62,325 bases of DNA from Enterovibrio calviensis DSM 14347 (GTDB lineage Bacteria; Pseudomonadota; Gammaproteobacteria; Enterobacterales; Vibrionaceae). The DNA lies in NCBI RefSeq assembly GCF_000621165.1, contig NZ_KK211219.1:509-62833 (forward strand). The letters are read 5' to 3'. Positions 38,990-51,075 of the stretch are shown here, piece after piece. The stretch's first letter is position 1. Each line of letters begins with the position of its first letter. The notes beneath the pieces are model-generated. The model worked only from the letters and a program-made list of their open reading frames with translations. It did no database searches and was not told the origin of the DNA. The position numbers and the translations under genes are program-made.

Positions 38990-39698
38990 ATGTGAAGTAA
39001 CGTCAGTGTCGTCACTGACCAATAACACCTATCGAATTTTATTAAAGCCTGAGCAGCCAGTGAGCTACCAAGCTGGCCAATACCTGCTTGCTGTGATGGG
39101 CGAAAAAGACAAACGTCCGTTCTCGATTGCGAGCAGCCCGTGTCGTCAAAACGGTCATGAGCTTGAGTTGCACATTGGTGCGGCGGAAGAGAATGCTTAT
39201 GCGATGGACGTGGTAAAAGCGGCTAAACAGACCTTCGAGCAAGGCGATAGCTCATTTACTATCGAAGCACCACACGGTGATGCTTGGCTTCGTGAAGAGC
39301 GCCAACGCCCGCTTGTTTTGATTGCAGGCGGAACGGGCTTTTCCTACGTGCGCAGCATGGTTGATCACTGTCTGAGCCAAGGTTTCTCACAACCGATTTT
39401 CCTTTACTGGGGCGGTCGTGATATTAGCCAGCTATATGCCAATGATGAGATGGAAGCGTTAGCGTTGAAAAACAGCCAGCTGACCTATATTCCTGTGGTG
39501 GAAAACGCCCCTGAAGGTTGGCAAGGCAAGCAGGGCAACGTGCTGCAAGCCGTGATGGAAGACTTTGTCTCGTTGTCAGCGTATGACGTTTACATCGCAG
39601 GTCGCTTTGAAATGGCCGGCGCAGCGCGTGAGATGTTCTGTACCGAACGCGGCGCAGAACGTGACCACTTGTTTGCGGATGCGTTTGCCTTCCTGTAA
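38979..39698 (+). CDS. fre: NAD(P)H-flavin reductase Fre
   Basis: A 239-residue ferredoxin-NADP reductase-family enzyme. Flavin-binding RPFS at residues 46-49, and an NAD(P)H-binding core beginning [12 protein letters not shown]. It reduces free FMN and riboflavin; in E. coli it activates ribonucleotide reductase and supplies reduced flavin. Reduced FMN is the substrate for UbiX, whose product is the UbiD cofactor, which may explain the ubiD-fre linkage. The start [10 protein letters not shown] was chosen by homology; an upstream in-frame start would overlap most of the ferredoxin end. LuxG-like enzymes are the nearest alternative. Confidence 0.93.
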   Translation: MTIKCEVTSVSSLTNNTYRILLKPEQPVSYQAGQYLLAVMGEKDKRPFSIASSPCRQNGHELELHIGAAEENAYAMDVVKAAKQTFEQGDSSFTIEAPHGDAWLREERQRPLVLIAGGTGFSYVRSMVDHCLSQGFSQPIFLYWGGRDISQLYANDEMEALALKNSQLTYIPVVENAPEGWQGKQGNVLQAVMEDFVSLSAYDVYIAGRFEMAGAAREMFCTERGAERDHLFADAFAFL

Positions 39699-39716
39699 AC
39701 ACAAAGACCCTAGAAT

Positions 39717-39745
39717 AAAAAACACCGCCTGATGGCGGTGTTTTT
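39717..39745. terminator. bidirectional terminator
   Basis: AAACACCGCC-TGAT-GGCGGTGTTT flanked by an A-run and a T-run, between fre and the DMT transporter gene. Confidence 0.9.
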
Positions 39746-39795
39746 ATATGGAGTTTTGTATGGAAAGCGGCAGCGCGCTGTGCCTGTACTTTGAT

Positions 39796-40671
39796 TTAGG
39801 CTTCTGCCGACGCGTGTATTTTCTTTCTCACCCAAGTTTCATTGATCCAGAGTGATGCCAGTATCACCGCCCCTCCCATTGCGAGCGTCATGATGTCCGC
39901 ATCCCGGTTCCAAATCAGTACATTGACCACAATACCCGCAGGAACTAGCGCATTATTCATGACCGCAAGCGCGCCAGCATTGACCAAGGTAGCGCCTTTG
40001 TTCCAAAGGAAATAACCTAATCCAGACGCAACTGTGCCGAGGTAAATCAAAATGCCCCATTGCATGGAGGTGGTTGGTAGCTTGTCTGTATTCCCCAACA
40101 GCAAGAAAGCGGGCAGGGCAACGCAGAGTGCGCCAAGGTAAAACAGGCCGAAGACCGTATGCTGCGGCACTTTCTCTTCTGAACGCTCCATCACGACCTT
40201 GTAGCTAACCTGTCCGATAGCAAAACAAAGGTTCGCTCCCTGAACAATCAAGAAGCCTTGCATAAAGTTAGGATTGACTGACGCGAACTTAATCACCACC
40301 GCGCCCAGTACTGCCAGTGCGGCGGTCATGAGGTACCAAGGTGAGAAACGGCGATGCAATAAATCATACGTCAGCGTGACATAAATGGGCGTGAAAACGG
40401 TAAACAGTAAGACTTCGGGAACAGAAAGGTACAAGAAGGACTGATAGTAAAAACAATACATCAGTCCCAGCTGAATACCACCAATGGCCATCAGTTTGAG
40501 CATTAAGGGGCGAGGTACGCCTTTTAGGCGAAGAAACGGCAGAAAGACAACGGCTGCCAATGCCACACGAGTGATCACAGAGAACCACGCATCCACCTGA
40601 CCGGCGAGGTAAACGCCGATTAAGCTAAAAGAAAAGGCCCATAGGAGGGTAATAAACGCGAGATATCCCAT
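39796..40671 (-). CDS. EamA/DMT-family transporter
   Basis: A 291-residue inner-membrane protein with about ten transmembrane helices in two EamA repeats, the drug/metabolite transporter fold. It probably exports an amino acid or small metabolite; the substrate cannot be read. The start MGYLAFITLL was set by AGGGA five bases upstream; a longer frame to 40725 would add a non-hydrophobic leader. Single gene. Confidence 0.85.
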   Translation of the reverse strand: MGYLAFITLLWAFSFSLIGVYLAGQVDAWFSVITRVALAAVVFLPFLRLKGVPRPLMLKLMAIGGIQLGLMYCFYYQSFLYLSVPEVLLFTVFTPIYVTLTYDLLHRRFSPWYLMTAALAVLGAVVIKFASVNPNFMQGFLIVQGANLCFAIGQVSYKVVMERSEEKVPQHTVFGLFYLGALCVALPAFLLLGNTDKLPTTSMQWGILIYLGTVASGLGYFLWNKGATLVNAGALAVMNNALVPAGIVVNVLIWNRDADIMTLAMGGAVILASLWINETWVRKKIHASAEA

Positions 40672-40774
40672 AACGATCCCTATTTGGTAGTAAATTGCCG
40701 CAAAGTGTACCCGAAATTGCAGCAATAGGTAGGGATCGTCAATCTGGACGGAGCAGCGACACGAGTCAGTGCGA

Positions 40775-41200
40775 TCAGTTTGGCAATGGCACCATTAGCA
40801 TGTCGACAGGGGTTTTATTGATCAACTGTTTAGCGGATGAAATCAAGGTGCTCCAGAAATCTTGATGGTGACCACAGATCACCAGATCGATACCGAAGTG
40901 TTGAATTGACTCGGTGATCTCTTCAGCTAAATCCCCGCTGGCCACCAAGGTGTTTGTTACTGGAACATCAACATGTTTCGCGAGCGTATTAAGCTGTGAT
41001 TGTGCTTCATCAATGATGTGGTTACGCGTTTCAACCATGTTCACGTCAATCAGGCCCGTGTAAAGCTGCGCGTAATTCACATCGATGTGGATCAGCGACA
41101 GCTTAGCGCCAAGTGGCTTTGCAAGCGCCGCCCCTTTTTGCACCAGAGATTCGCTGTCTGCTGACAAGTCGACAGCGACCAAAATGTGTTTATAGCTCAT
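40775..41200 (-). CDS. uspA: universal stress protein A
   Basis: A 141-residue UspA-fold protein, starting MSYKHILVAVDLSADSESLV. The G-2x-G-9x-G(S/T) ATP motif is absent (GHHQDFWSTLISSAKQLI), as in the UspA rather than UspFG class. Cytosolic stress-survival protein. It is divergent from ftnA across a 285-base gap. Ribosome site AGGAG. Confidence 0.93.
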   Translation of the reverse strand: MSYKHILVAVDLSADSESLVQKGAALAKPLGAKLSLIHIDVNYAQLYTGLIDVNMVETRNHIIDEAQSQLNTLAKHVDVPVTNTLVASGDLAEEITESIQHFGIDLVICGHHQDFWSTLISSAKQLINKTPVDMLMVPLPN

Positions 41201-41485
41201 AGCCTGACTCCTAAAGGGTTCTTATTGAGGCTTGCTAGCGTAGTTCGAGAGCCTGATGTTTGTTTTGCATTGTGGTGCTCGTCGAGCCACCTGAATTCAG
41301 TTCGGTGTATGCTAGCAATGAATTCTGATCAGAAATTACCACTGTCTCCAAAGCAAGACTGTAGCAGAGATCCCAATGCCAGTGAGCGCCTAAATAACTT
41401 GTGACTTAAGAATGCCGGAGAGGGTTGAAATACAACCGCTTGCCAGACAAAATGCCTACCATATTTAAGAGAAGGGACACAAAGC

Positions 41486-42013
41486 ATGCTAGCAAAACCA
41501 ATGATTGACCAACTGAATGCGCAGATTAATTTGGAGTTTTTTTCATCAAATCTATACTTACAAATGAGTGCTTGGTGTGAAGACAGAGGGTTTGAAGGTG
41601 CAGCGCAGTTTATGCGTAAGCATGCGCAAGAAGAAATGGAGCATATGCAGCGCTTATTTACCTATGTAAGCGAGACAGGCGCAATGCCAATTCTGGGCAC
41701 GATTGAAGCGCCGCGCCATAGCTTTGAATCACTCGGTGAAGTGTTTCGTGAAACGTACAAACACGAACAACTTATTACTGAGAAAATTAATCATTTAGCA
41801 CACGTGGCGTTCACCACTCAGGATTACTCTACATTTAACTTCCTGCAATGGTATGTCGCCGAACAGCACGAAGAAGAAAAACTATTCAAAAGCGTCATCG
41901 ACAAAATTGAACTGGTAGGGGAAGACGGAAAAGCCCTGTTCTTCATTGATAAAGATTTGGCAGAAATGGCGAAACAAGCGCCAACTTCTGTGATGGATAG
42001 CCCAGTGGCTTAA
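41486..42013 (+). CDS. ftnA: non-haem ferritin
   Basis: A 175-residue four-helix ferritin. Ferroxidase-site residues E17, E50 and H53 plus Y24 are present (HAQEEMEHM), and the second half has the matching EQHEEE. It stores iron as a 24-subunit shell in the cytosol. Ribosome site AAGGGA. Divergent from uspA, and followed by uspB after 56 bases. Confidence 0.95.
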   Translation: MLAKPMIDQLNAQINLEFFSSNLYLQMSAWCEDRGFEGAAQFMRKHAQEEMEHMQRLFTYVSETGAMPILGTIEAPRHSFESLGEVFRETYKHEQLITEKINHLAHVAFTTQDYSTFNFLQWYVAEQHEEEKLFKSVIDKIELVGEDGKALFFIDKDLAEMAKQAPTSVMDSPVA

Positions 42014-42069
42014 GACAGTTATCGCGTCTTCGCTCGGGCTTCCCATCGTTAATTATGGGAGATGAAACC

Positions 42070-42408
42070 ATGAGCGGAGACGCCTTAATAATTGCGATTT
42101 TTTTCGTCGCGTTAGCTAATATCCTGCGCTACTTAAGCTCACTTCGAGCGCTACTCGTGATGATGCGAGAAGCCAATCCTTTGCTGTATCAGCAAATGAA
42201 TCGAGGCAATAATTTTTTCTCCTCTCAAGGCGATATCAGCCGTCAGAAACGATTGTTCCATTACATACGTAGTCAGGAATATCTTCATCACCATGATGGC
42301 GCCTTTATTGCCAAGTGCAACAAAGTCAGGCACTTATTCATTCTCTCGACCGCCCTTATACTCGCTTTGGTTGTTTCACTCTTTTTTGTGGCGTTCACAG
42401 GTCTTTAA
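42070..42408 (+). CDS. uspB: universal stress protein B
   Basis: A 112-residue protein with a transmembrane helix at each end (about 8-25 and 90-110) and a polar middle containing YFSSLR-like RYLSSLRALLVMMRE and HHHDGAFIAKCNKVRH, the UspB family pattern. UspB is an inner-membrane protein induced in stationary phase. The ATG at 42070 was chosen because GGGAG overlaps the earlier ATG at 42055 and serves it as ribosome site. Confidence 0.88.
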   Translation: MSGDALIIAIFFVALANILRYLSSLRALLVMMREANPLLYQQMNRGNNFFSSQGDISRQKRLFHYIRSQEYLHHHDGAFIAKCNKVRHLFILSTALILALVVSLFFVAFTGL

Positions 42409-42429
42409 GCACGTATCCACCTCATAACG

Positions 42430-42461
42430 AAAAAACGCCGACAGAAGTCGGCGTTTTTTTT
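42430..42461 (+). terminator. terminator after uspB
   Basis: ACGCCGAC-AGAA-GTCGGCGT stem preceded by A-run and followed by eight T. Confidence 0.92.
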
Positions 42462-42511
42462 GTTACCCTCGTTATCAAGGAAAACATCAATCAAAGAAAA
42501 GGGACAACGAC

Positions 42512-43636
42512 GTGGATGGATTTTGGGCGTGGTGGCGTTCTAGTACAGAAGAACTTAATTTTGCTTGGCTAGAACATATCGGCGTGTTGCTCGCAATGGC
42601 TGCGTTTGCATGGGTGATTTGGCATGTGGTTTTTGGGCGTTTAGTGGCGATATCAACGAAGACCAAAACGGAATGGGACACCATCATGCTGCAGTCGGTC
42701 AGCACGCCTGTCAGTGTGTTGATTTGGTTGTGGCCTTCTAGTTTTGTGTTGGACAGCCTATTGGCGGTCACTGAAAAAGCAGGAGGAAGCTGGCTGTTTA
42801 TCTCCCGAAGGGTGATGGTGTTCGCGGTTATCCTTTGGATCATGTTGCGATTGGTCAATCGCGTTGAAGCCTACTTAATGAAATCCGATACCCGCGACCA
42901 GACTACTGTCTCGGCCATGGGGCACATCTTGCGTCTGCTCTTGGCAGTTATCGGCGTGCTGACGGCATTGCAGGCATTTGGCATTAGCTTGACGGGTTTG
43001 CTGACCTTCGGTGGTGTTGGCGGGCTAATCGTTGGCCTTGCAGCGAAGGATTTACTGTCAAACTTCTTTGGCGGCTTGATGATCTACTTCGACCGTCCAT
43101 TTAGTGTCGGAGACTGGATAAGCTCGCCTGATAGGAACATCGAAGGCACGGTTGAACGGATCGGCATGCGCATGACCATGATACGCACCTTTGAAAGCCG
43201 CCCTTTGTATGTGCCCAACTCGGTGTTCAGCAGCATAGTGGTGCAAAACCCTTCGCGTATGCAGCATCGACGAATCAATGAAACCATCGGACTTCGCTAC
43301 AAAGATGCCAGTAAAATGTCGGCAATCGTGGCGGATGTTAAAGCCATGCTCGAAACGCACCCTGACATTGAGCAGCGTGCCACCTTGATGGTCAACTTCG
43401 ATGCCTTCGCAGGCTCATCACTCAATTTCTTTATTTATACGTTTACCAAAACCGTCAATTGGGCGCGTTACCACGAAGTGAAACAAGACGTGATGCTGCG
43501 AATTGTTGAAATTGTTCATGCACATGGCGCAGATTTCGCCTTCCCGTCTCGCACTATTTCGTTTGATAACGGCGAGGCCATCGAGGCCGCCATCCCTGTG
43601 CCTGAGGCGCTCGGAGGCGCACCAAACAATCTGTGA
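42512..43636 (+). CDS. MscS-family mechanosensitive ion channel
   Basis: A 374-residue inner-membrane channel. About four or five N-terminal transmembrane helices precede the pore helix GGLIVGLAAKDLLSNFFGGLMIYFDRPF, which has the glycine/alanine spacing of MscS TM3; a cytosolic beta and alpha-beta vestibule follows (SVGDWI...). Resembles YbdG/YnaI types more than MscS itself (286 residues). It releases osmolytes on hypo-osmotic shock. The start is GTG at 42512 with AAGGGA upstream. Confidence 0.9.
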   Translation: MDGFWAWWRSSTEELNFAWLEHIGVLLAMAAFAWVIWHVVFGRLVAISTKTKTEWDTIMLQSVSTPVSVLIWLWPSSFVLDSLLAVTEKAGGSWLFISRRVMVFAVILWIMLRLVNRVEAYLMKSDTRDQTTVSAMGHILRLLLAVIGVLTALQAFGISLTGLLTFGGVGGLIVGLAAKDLLSNFFGGLMIYFDRPFSVGDWISSPDRNIEGTVERIGMRMTMIRTFESRPLYVPNSVFSSIVVQNPSRMQHRRINETIGLRYKDASKMSAIVADVKAMLETHPDIEQRATLMVNFDAFAGSSLNFFIYTFTKTVNWARYHEVKQDVMLRIVEIVHAHGADFAFPSRTISFDNGEAIEAAIPVPEALGGAPNNL

Positions 43637-43726
43637 GTGTTAAACTCACTGGCTCAAGGTGATCAGGGCGGCTACAATGCCGCCCTATTTGAAAGCAGAC
43701 CGTATTTGAAGCAGTAGAGTGTAGTG

Positions 43727-44911
43727 ATGAAGCAAGTTGATGTGGTGATCATTGGTGCAGGCGCAGCAGGCCTGATGTGCGCCGCGCAGGCGGGTAAGCG
43801 TGGTCGTTCCGTGCTGGTGGTCGACAATGGCAAAAAACCGGGACGTAAAATTTTGATCTCTGGTGGTGGTCGTTGCAACTTCACCAACTACGATGTCACG
43901 GCGGCGAACTTTGTCTGTCGTAATCCGCACTTTGCTAAATCGGCATTGGCGCAATATAGCCAATGGGATTTCTTCTCTATGGTTAATGAGCACGGTATCG
44001 CATGGGAAGAGCGCGAACACGGGCAGCTTTTCTGCATCGACTCGGCGAAAGATATCGTCGAAATGCTGTTAAAAGAATGCGATATGCCGAATGTCGAGCA
44101 GCGTTACCGTTGTGACGTGCATGACATCGAAAAAACAGAGCAAGGCTTCACCTTAAAACTGGATACCGACACCGTCGCTTGCCAATCACTGGTCGTGGCT
44201 ACCGGCGGATTATCTATGCCGAAACTGGGTGCGACGCCGTTTGGCTATCAAATTGCAGAACAATTTGGCCTGGCGCGTATACCCACCACAGCCGGCTTAG
44301 TGCCGTTCACGCTGCACGACAAAGACAAAGCGGCGTTTTCCGATCTGTCAGGTATTGCCATTCCGGTTACCGTTACGTCAGAAAATGAAGTGACGTTCAA
44401 AGAAAACCTCTTGTTCACGCATCGCGGTCTGTCTGGTCCGGTCGTGCTTCAAATCAGCTCATATTGGGTGCCAGGCGAGAAGGTGACAGTGAACCTGCTG
44501 CCGGACTTGGATGTGGTAGACACGCTGAATGCGATGCGAGAGAAGCATCCCGCGCAAAGCCTGAAGAACAGCTTGTCCCGTTTGCTACCCAAGCGTTTGG
44601 TTGAAGCGATGATCACGCGTGGCGATATGGAAGATAAACCGCTTAAGCAGTTATATCCAAAAGACATCGAAAAGCTTGCTGAATACCTGCACCAATGGAA
44701 CATTGCCCCGAATGGCACCGAAGGTTATCGCACAGCTGAAGTCACCTTAGGTGGCGTGGATACCGATGAATTGTCATCGAAAACCATGGAGACAAAGAAC
44801 GTCTCAGGGCTTTATTTTGTTGGTGAAGTCATGGATGTGTCTGGTTGGTTAGGCGGGTATAACTTTCAATGGGCTTGGAGCTCGGGCTGGGTCGCAGGGC
44901 AACATGTTTGA
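43727..44911 (+). CDS. yhiN: HI0933-family NAD(P)/FAD-dependent oxidoreductase (YhiN)
   Basis: A 394-residue flavoprotein. N-terminal dinucleotide-binding IIGAGAAGLMCAAQAGKRG, then GRKILISGGGRCNFTN, the YhiN/HI0933 signature, and a C-terminal FAD contact in YFVGEVMDVSGWLGGYNFQWAWSSG. The physiological reaction of the family is poorly known (BaiN-like members act on bile-acid intermediates). The ATG at 43727 was taken rather than the adjacent GTG. Single gene. Confidence 0.9.
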   Translation: MKQVDVVIIGAGAAGLMCAAQAGKRGRSVLVVDNGKKPGRKILISGGGRCNFTNYDVTAANFVCRNPHFAKSALAQYSQWDFFSMVNEHGIAWEEREHGQLFCIDSAKDIVEMLLKECDMPNVEQRYRCDVHDIEKTEQGFTLKLDTDTVACQSLVVATGGLSMPKLGATPFGYQIAEQFGLARIPTTAGLVPFTLHDKDKAAFSDLSGIAIPVTVTSENEVTFKENLLFTHRGLSGPVVLQISSYWVPGEKVTVNLLPDLDVVDTLNAMREKHPAQSLKNSLSRLLPKRLVEAMITRGDMEDKPLKQLYPKDIEKLAEYLHQWNIAPNGTEGYRTAEVTLGGVDTDELSSKTMETKNVSGLYFVGEVMDVSGWLGGYNFQWAWSSGWVAGQHV

Positions 44912-45275
44912 TGTGTGAGTGTGGTTTGATATCCGTAGTGTAATTCCGCCTAAGTTATTGAAAATAAATCAAGTTGGAGTCTCTTTGAGGCTCCGCTAAC
45001 GTGACCCAACACAGCTTTTTTTCTACGCGCTGATATTAAGTTTTAAACCCTCAAAATAAACCTTTACAAAAATAACTGTTCGAGTATTATTCACCTCGCT
45101 CTGTTGTGCAGGGTTATTAATGAAACACGTAAAGTAAAAGTTAAAATTCAGTTTGCCTTCCATTGTTGTGCCCTCTGCGTTTCCCTTAGCTTCATCGTAA
45201 CATTCAATAATTCAGGTTCTCAGTGCATCGCATTATTGCGAATTTCTTATGAATTAATATATTAAGGGACACACA
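44912..45275 (+). other. long leader of the cold-shock gene
   Basis: 364 bases with no gene. It probably includes the promoter and long untranslated leader that cspA-type genes use as a cold-responsive structure. No cold-box sequence could be identified with confidence. Confidence 0.5.
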
Positions 45276-45488
45276 ATGTCTAACAAAACAACTGGTCTGG
45301 TAAAGTGGTTTAACGAAGAGAAAGGTTTCGGTTTCATCACTCAAGACAACGGCGGTGCTGACGTATTCGTTCACTTCCGTGCAATCGCTTCTGAAGGCTT
45401 CAAGACTTTGGCTGAAGGCCAAAAAGTATCTTTCGAAGTTGAGCAAGGCCAAAAAGGCCCACAAGCTGCAAACGTTGTAGCTCTGTAA
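45276..45488 (+). CDS. CspA-family cold-shock protein
   Basis: A 70-residue single cold-shock domain. RNP1 KGFGFI at 16-21 and RNP2 VFVHF at 30-34. It binds single-stranded RNA and DNA as a chaperone. Ribosome site AAGGGAC. It follows a 364-base noncoding stretch, typical for cold-induced members, but induction cannot be shown from sequence. Confidence 0.95.
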
Positions 45489-45500
45489 TTTCGAAAGAAG

Positions 45501-45530
45501 ACGCAGATGGTTATCCATCTGCGTTTTTTT
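45501..45530 (+). terminator. terminator of the cold-shock gene
   Basis: ACGCAGATGG-TTAT-CCATCTGCGT followed by T-run; perfect 10-bp stem. Confidence 0.92.
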
Positions 45531-45730
45531 ATATCTAAAATTCGTCAAATCCATTCTATAACTCTCCTCAGTAATACTTTCTAACACTTCTTTTGCTCCT
45601 GTTTTAATTCTTTGTTACTCATTTCTCAGCTCAATTTCTATTGTTATTTATTGTCGCTATATTTATTCCTAATATATTTTTACCGCCAATGTTCACGTCT
45701 TTGCTTGGGTATATGCGTTGTTGTTAACGT

Positions 45731-45759
45731 AAAAAAGGCGCTACCCGAAGGCAGCACCT
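45731..45759 (-). terminator. terminator of the glucosidase gene
   Basis: On the minus strand AGGTGCTGCC-TTCG-GGTAGCGCCT (two G-U pairs) followed by six T, about 80 bases beyond the stop. Confidence 0.75.
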
Positions 45760-45839
45760 GTTTGTATTGATGCGGATCGTGGTGTTCTGCTAGTGGCTTT
45801 TCAGCGCGTCAGTGGCAAAACCATCACGGTAAAGCGCTA

Positions 45840-48893
<3,054 letters not shown>

Positions 48894-50336
48894 CTAGCGC
48901 AAAAATAGCTTAAACATAATCTTCTGCCACCACTTTCCGTAGGGCGGAGCCATCAGTTTGCCTGGGTTGAGCTTCCCTCGGGTGAACACGGTTTTGGCAT
49001 GGCTGAATGTGCGGAACCCTTCAATACCGTGGTAATGGCCAAGCCCTGATGGACCGACACCACCGAAAGGCGCATCATCAACTGCTACTTGCATAATGGT
49101 GTCATTGATCGCGATAGAACCTGAATGGGTATGACGGATCACGTGGCGCGTAAAATCTTGATCAAAGGTCATCAAATACAGCGCCAGCGGTCGTGGCATG
49201 TTCTTCACTGTATCTATCACATCATGCACGTTGTTATAGGTAATGATAGGGAGCAGTGGGCCAAAAATTTCTTCCTGCATGATGGCGCTGTCTTCGGTGG
49301 GATTGATCACCAAATGGAGTGCCATCTTTCGAGAGTCTGGTACGGATGCGACATCGCCTAGCGCGATGACGTTAATTTCGCGCTGCTTGGCATCATCAAT
49401 CAGTGATTCAAGCCTTGCGAATTGGCGGTCATTAATAATGGCGGTGCGATCGGCACTTTGTATGCCTTTCGGATAGGCGGCATGCCATTGTTGGCGCAGC
49501 GCTTCTATCACATCATCCAATTGGTCTTCGTGAACAAACACATGATCGGGCGCGACACAGATTTGTCCTGCATTGAGGTTTTTGCCAAACAGCAAGCGTT
49601 CAGCCGCCAGCGCAGGGGAGATATCAGGCGCAATGATCACCGGCGATTTTCCTCCTAACTCCAACGTGACAGGCGTCAGGTTGGCGGATGCCGCTTCCAT
49701 CACTTTCTTACCCACTTCGGTCGAGCCTGTGAATAGCAGGTGATCAAATGGAAATTGGGTAAATGCCGTTGCCACTTCAACCTCACCTTCGATGACCGCC
49801 ACTTGGTCTTCCGAAAATGCGTCGCTCAGTAGGGCTTTTAAAGCTTGATTGGTGAGCGGGGTAAATTCGCTCATTTTTAACATCACGCGATTACCGGCTG
49901 CTATCGCCGTCATGAGAGGGATAAGGCTTAAGGTGATGGGGAAATTCCAAGGTACGATGATGCCGACGACACCGAGAGGTTGATAATGAATCTCTACCTT
50001 GGCAGGCGCTAATAATAACCCAGCCGAGCGACGTGAGGGTTTCATCCAACGTTTGAGTTTGCGCTTGGTGTACCTAAGCATTTGAAAGCACGGCATGATG
50101 TCAGCCATGAGGCTGTCGGTATGACTTCGATGACCATAGTCTTGCGAGAGTGCTTCAACCAGCTTGCTATAGTGGGCTTTGAGCGCTTTTTGCAGTCGAT
50201 TGAGATCGTCGATGCGCTGCTCATAGCTGCTATCAGGAACCGACTTGCTCAAGGTAGCAATAGATGAAAATTGAGCCTGAAGCACTGTGATGGTTTGGGC
50301 TTTTGGCTGGCTGGCGGTCACCGAAGCTGTGGTCAT
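48894..50336 (-). CDS. aldehyde dehydrogenase (coniferyl aldehyde dehydrogenase-like)
   Basis: A 480-residue class 3-like aldehyde dehydrogenase. The general-base Glu is in VTLELGGKSP (near 226), and the catalytic Cys is C260 in NAGQICVAPD. NAD(P)-binding PWNFP motif near 130. The C-terminus is basic and hydrophobic (WWQKIMFKLFLR), a possible membrane-contact tail as in CalB-type and fatty-aldehyde enzymes. Substrate not determinable: long-chain or aromatic aldehydes are plausible. Single gene with its own terminator. Confidence 0.88.
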   Translation of the reverse strand: MTTASVTASQPKAQTITVLQAQFSSIATLSKSVPDSSYEQRIDDLNRLQKALKAHYSKLVEALSQDYGHRSHTDSLMADIMPCFQMLRYTKRKLKRWMKPSRRSAGLLLAPAKVEIHYQPLGVVGIIVPWNFPITLSLIPLMTAIAAGNRVMLKMSEFTPLTNQALKALLSDAFSEDQVAVIEGEVEVATAFTQFPFDHLLFTGSTEVGKKVMEAASANLTPVTLELGGKSPVIIAPDISPALAAERLLFGKNLNAGQICVAPDHVFVHEDQLDDVIEALRQQWHAAYPKGIQSADRTAIINDRQFARLESLIDDAKQREINVIALGDVASVPDSRKMALHLVINPTEDSAIMQEEIFGPLLPIITYNNVHDVIDTVKNMPRPLALYLMTFDQDFTRHVIRHTHSGSIAINDTIMQVAVDDAPFGGVGPSGLGHYHGIEGFRTFSHAKTVFTRGKLNPGKLMAPPYGKWWQKIMFKLFLR

Positions 50337-50413
50337 TGTAAAGTGCGTCCTTCCTGCACGGGTGTTTGCATAACATTAAGGTCTGACCACAATATTGGCA
50401 AGTTTGTTAGTGA

Positions 50414-51070
50414 CTATTGCTGCTGTGATTGTGACAACGGTTGCGACAGTGCCACATGATTACGGTCTGCCTCGAATGTCGCAATAAACTCATGAAATAG
50501 ATGAGAAACTGCGCCCGCATTCTCGCTTTCATGCATTGCGGTTAATATCTCAATGCCAACCTCGCAAGTGCAAAGTGAACCCGTGGGTTGATTGCGCCTG
50601 AGTGAATAGTTTGTTGTTAGCCCATCTGGCAATGTCACCGTGGGAATGTCCTCTAACCATGGGCTTTGGCGAAGCATTTTTCGCGCCTGTTGCCACGTCG
50701 CATCCACAATGATGAAGTGCAATGGCTTGGCGTATGACGCGGATGAATGGCGCGTGACTACCGCGTCGAGAGGCAGTGCTGTTTCGCTTGGGAATACCAA
50801 GTAGGGCTGAGCAGCGGGGTCTGCCAACAGTGTAAGTAGTTCTGCGGGTGGCGTTTTCCGTTGCCAGATATGTCGACGACAATGAGGCAACGCCGCCTCT
50901 AATAGACGGCCTGTGTTGCTGGCGCGCATAGCCTCGGTTTCGTGCATTAGTAGCTCGATACGCACCTGGCTTTGCAGCGCCGGTATGCGCTCGCACAAGC
51001 AATTGTAATGAAAGCCGCAGCCTCGGCATGGCGCTGGTTTGGTCGACAAAACGGTTTCCTCTTTCTTCAT
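50414..51070 (-). CDS. tapT: DTW-domain tRNA-uridine aminocarboxypropyltransferase
   Basis: A 218-residue DTW-domain protein. N-terminal zinc-type cysteines C15, C18, C24 and C26, and the DATW motif at residues 123-126, standing for the family DxTW. Members (E. coli TapT/YfiP) transfer the 3-amino-3-carboxypropyl group from SAM to U47 of tRNAs, making acp3U. It begins 5 bases after the upstream lipoprotein stop, so the two are probably cotranscribed. Confidence 0.88.
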   Translation of the reverse strand: MKKEETVLSTKPAPCRGCGFHYNCLCERIPALQSQVRIELLMHETEAMRASNTGRLLEAALPHCRRHIWQRKTPPAELLTLLADPAAQPYLVFPSETALPLDAVVTRHSSASYAKPLHFIIVDATWQQARKMLRQSPWLEDIPTVTLPDGLTTNYSLRRNQPTGSLCTCEVGIEILTAMHESENAGAVSHLFHEFIATFEADRNHVALSQPLSQSQQQ

Positions 51071-51075
51071 CGCTT

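Larger units (their letters stand above)
45489..45839. other. convergent intergenic region
   Basis: 350 bases without a gene between the cold-shock gene and the convergent glucosidase gene. It holds a terminator for each and one TTGCTTGGGTATATG element at 45701-45715. Confidence 0.6.

Noticed and set aside
41186-41404. A 72-codon frame between uspA and ftnA
   Set aside because: It overlaps the uspA start in the opposite direction, has no ribosome site and no recognisable motif.
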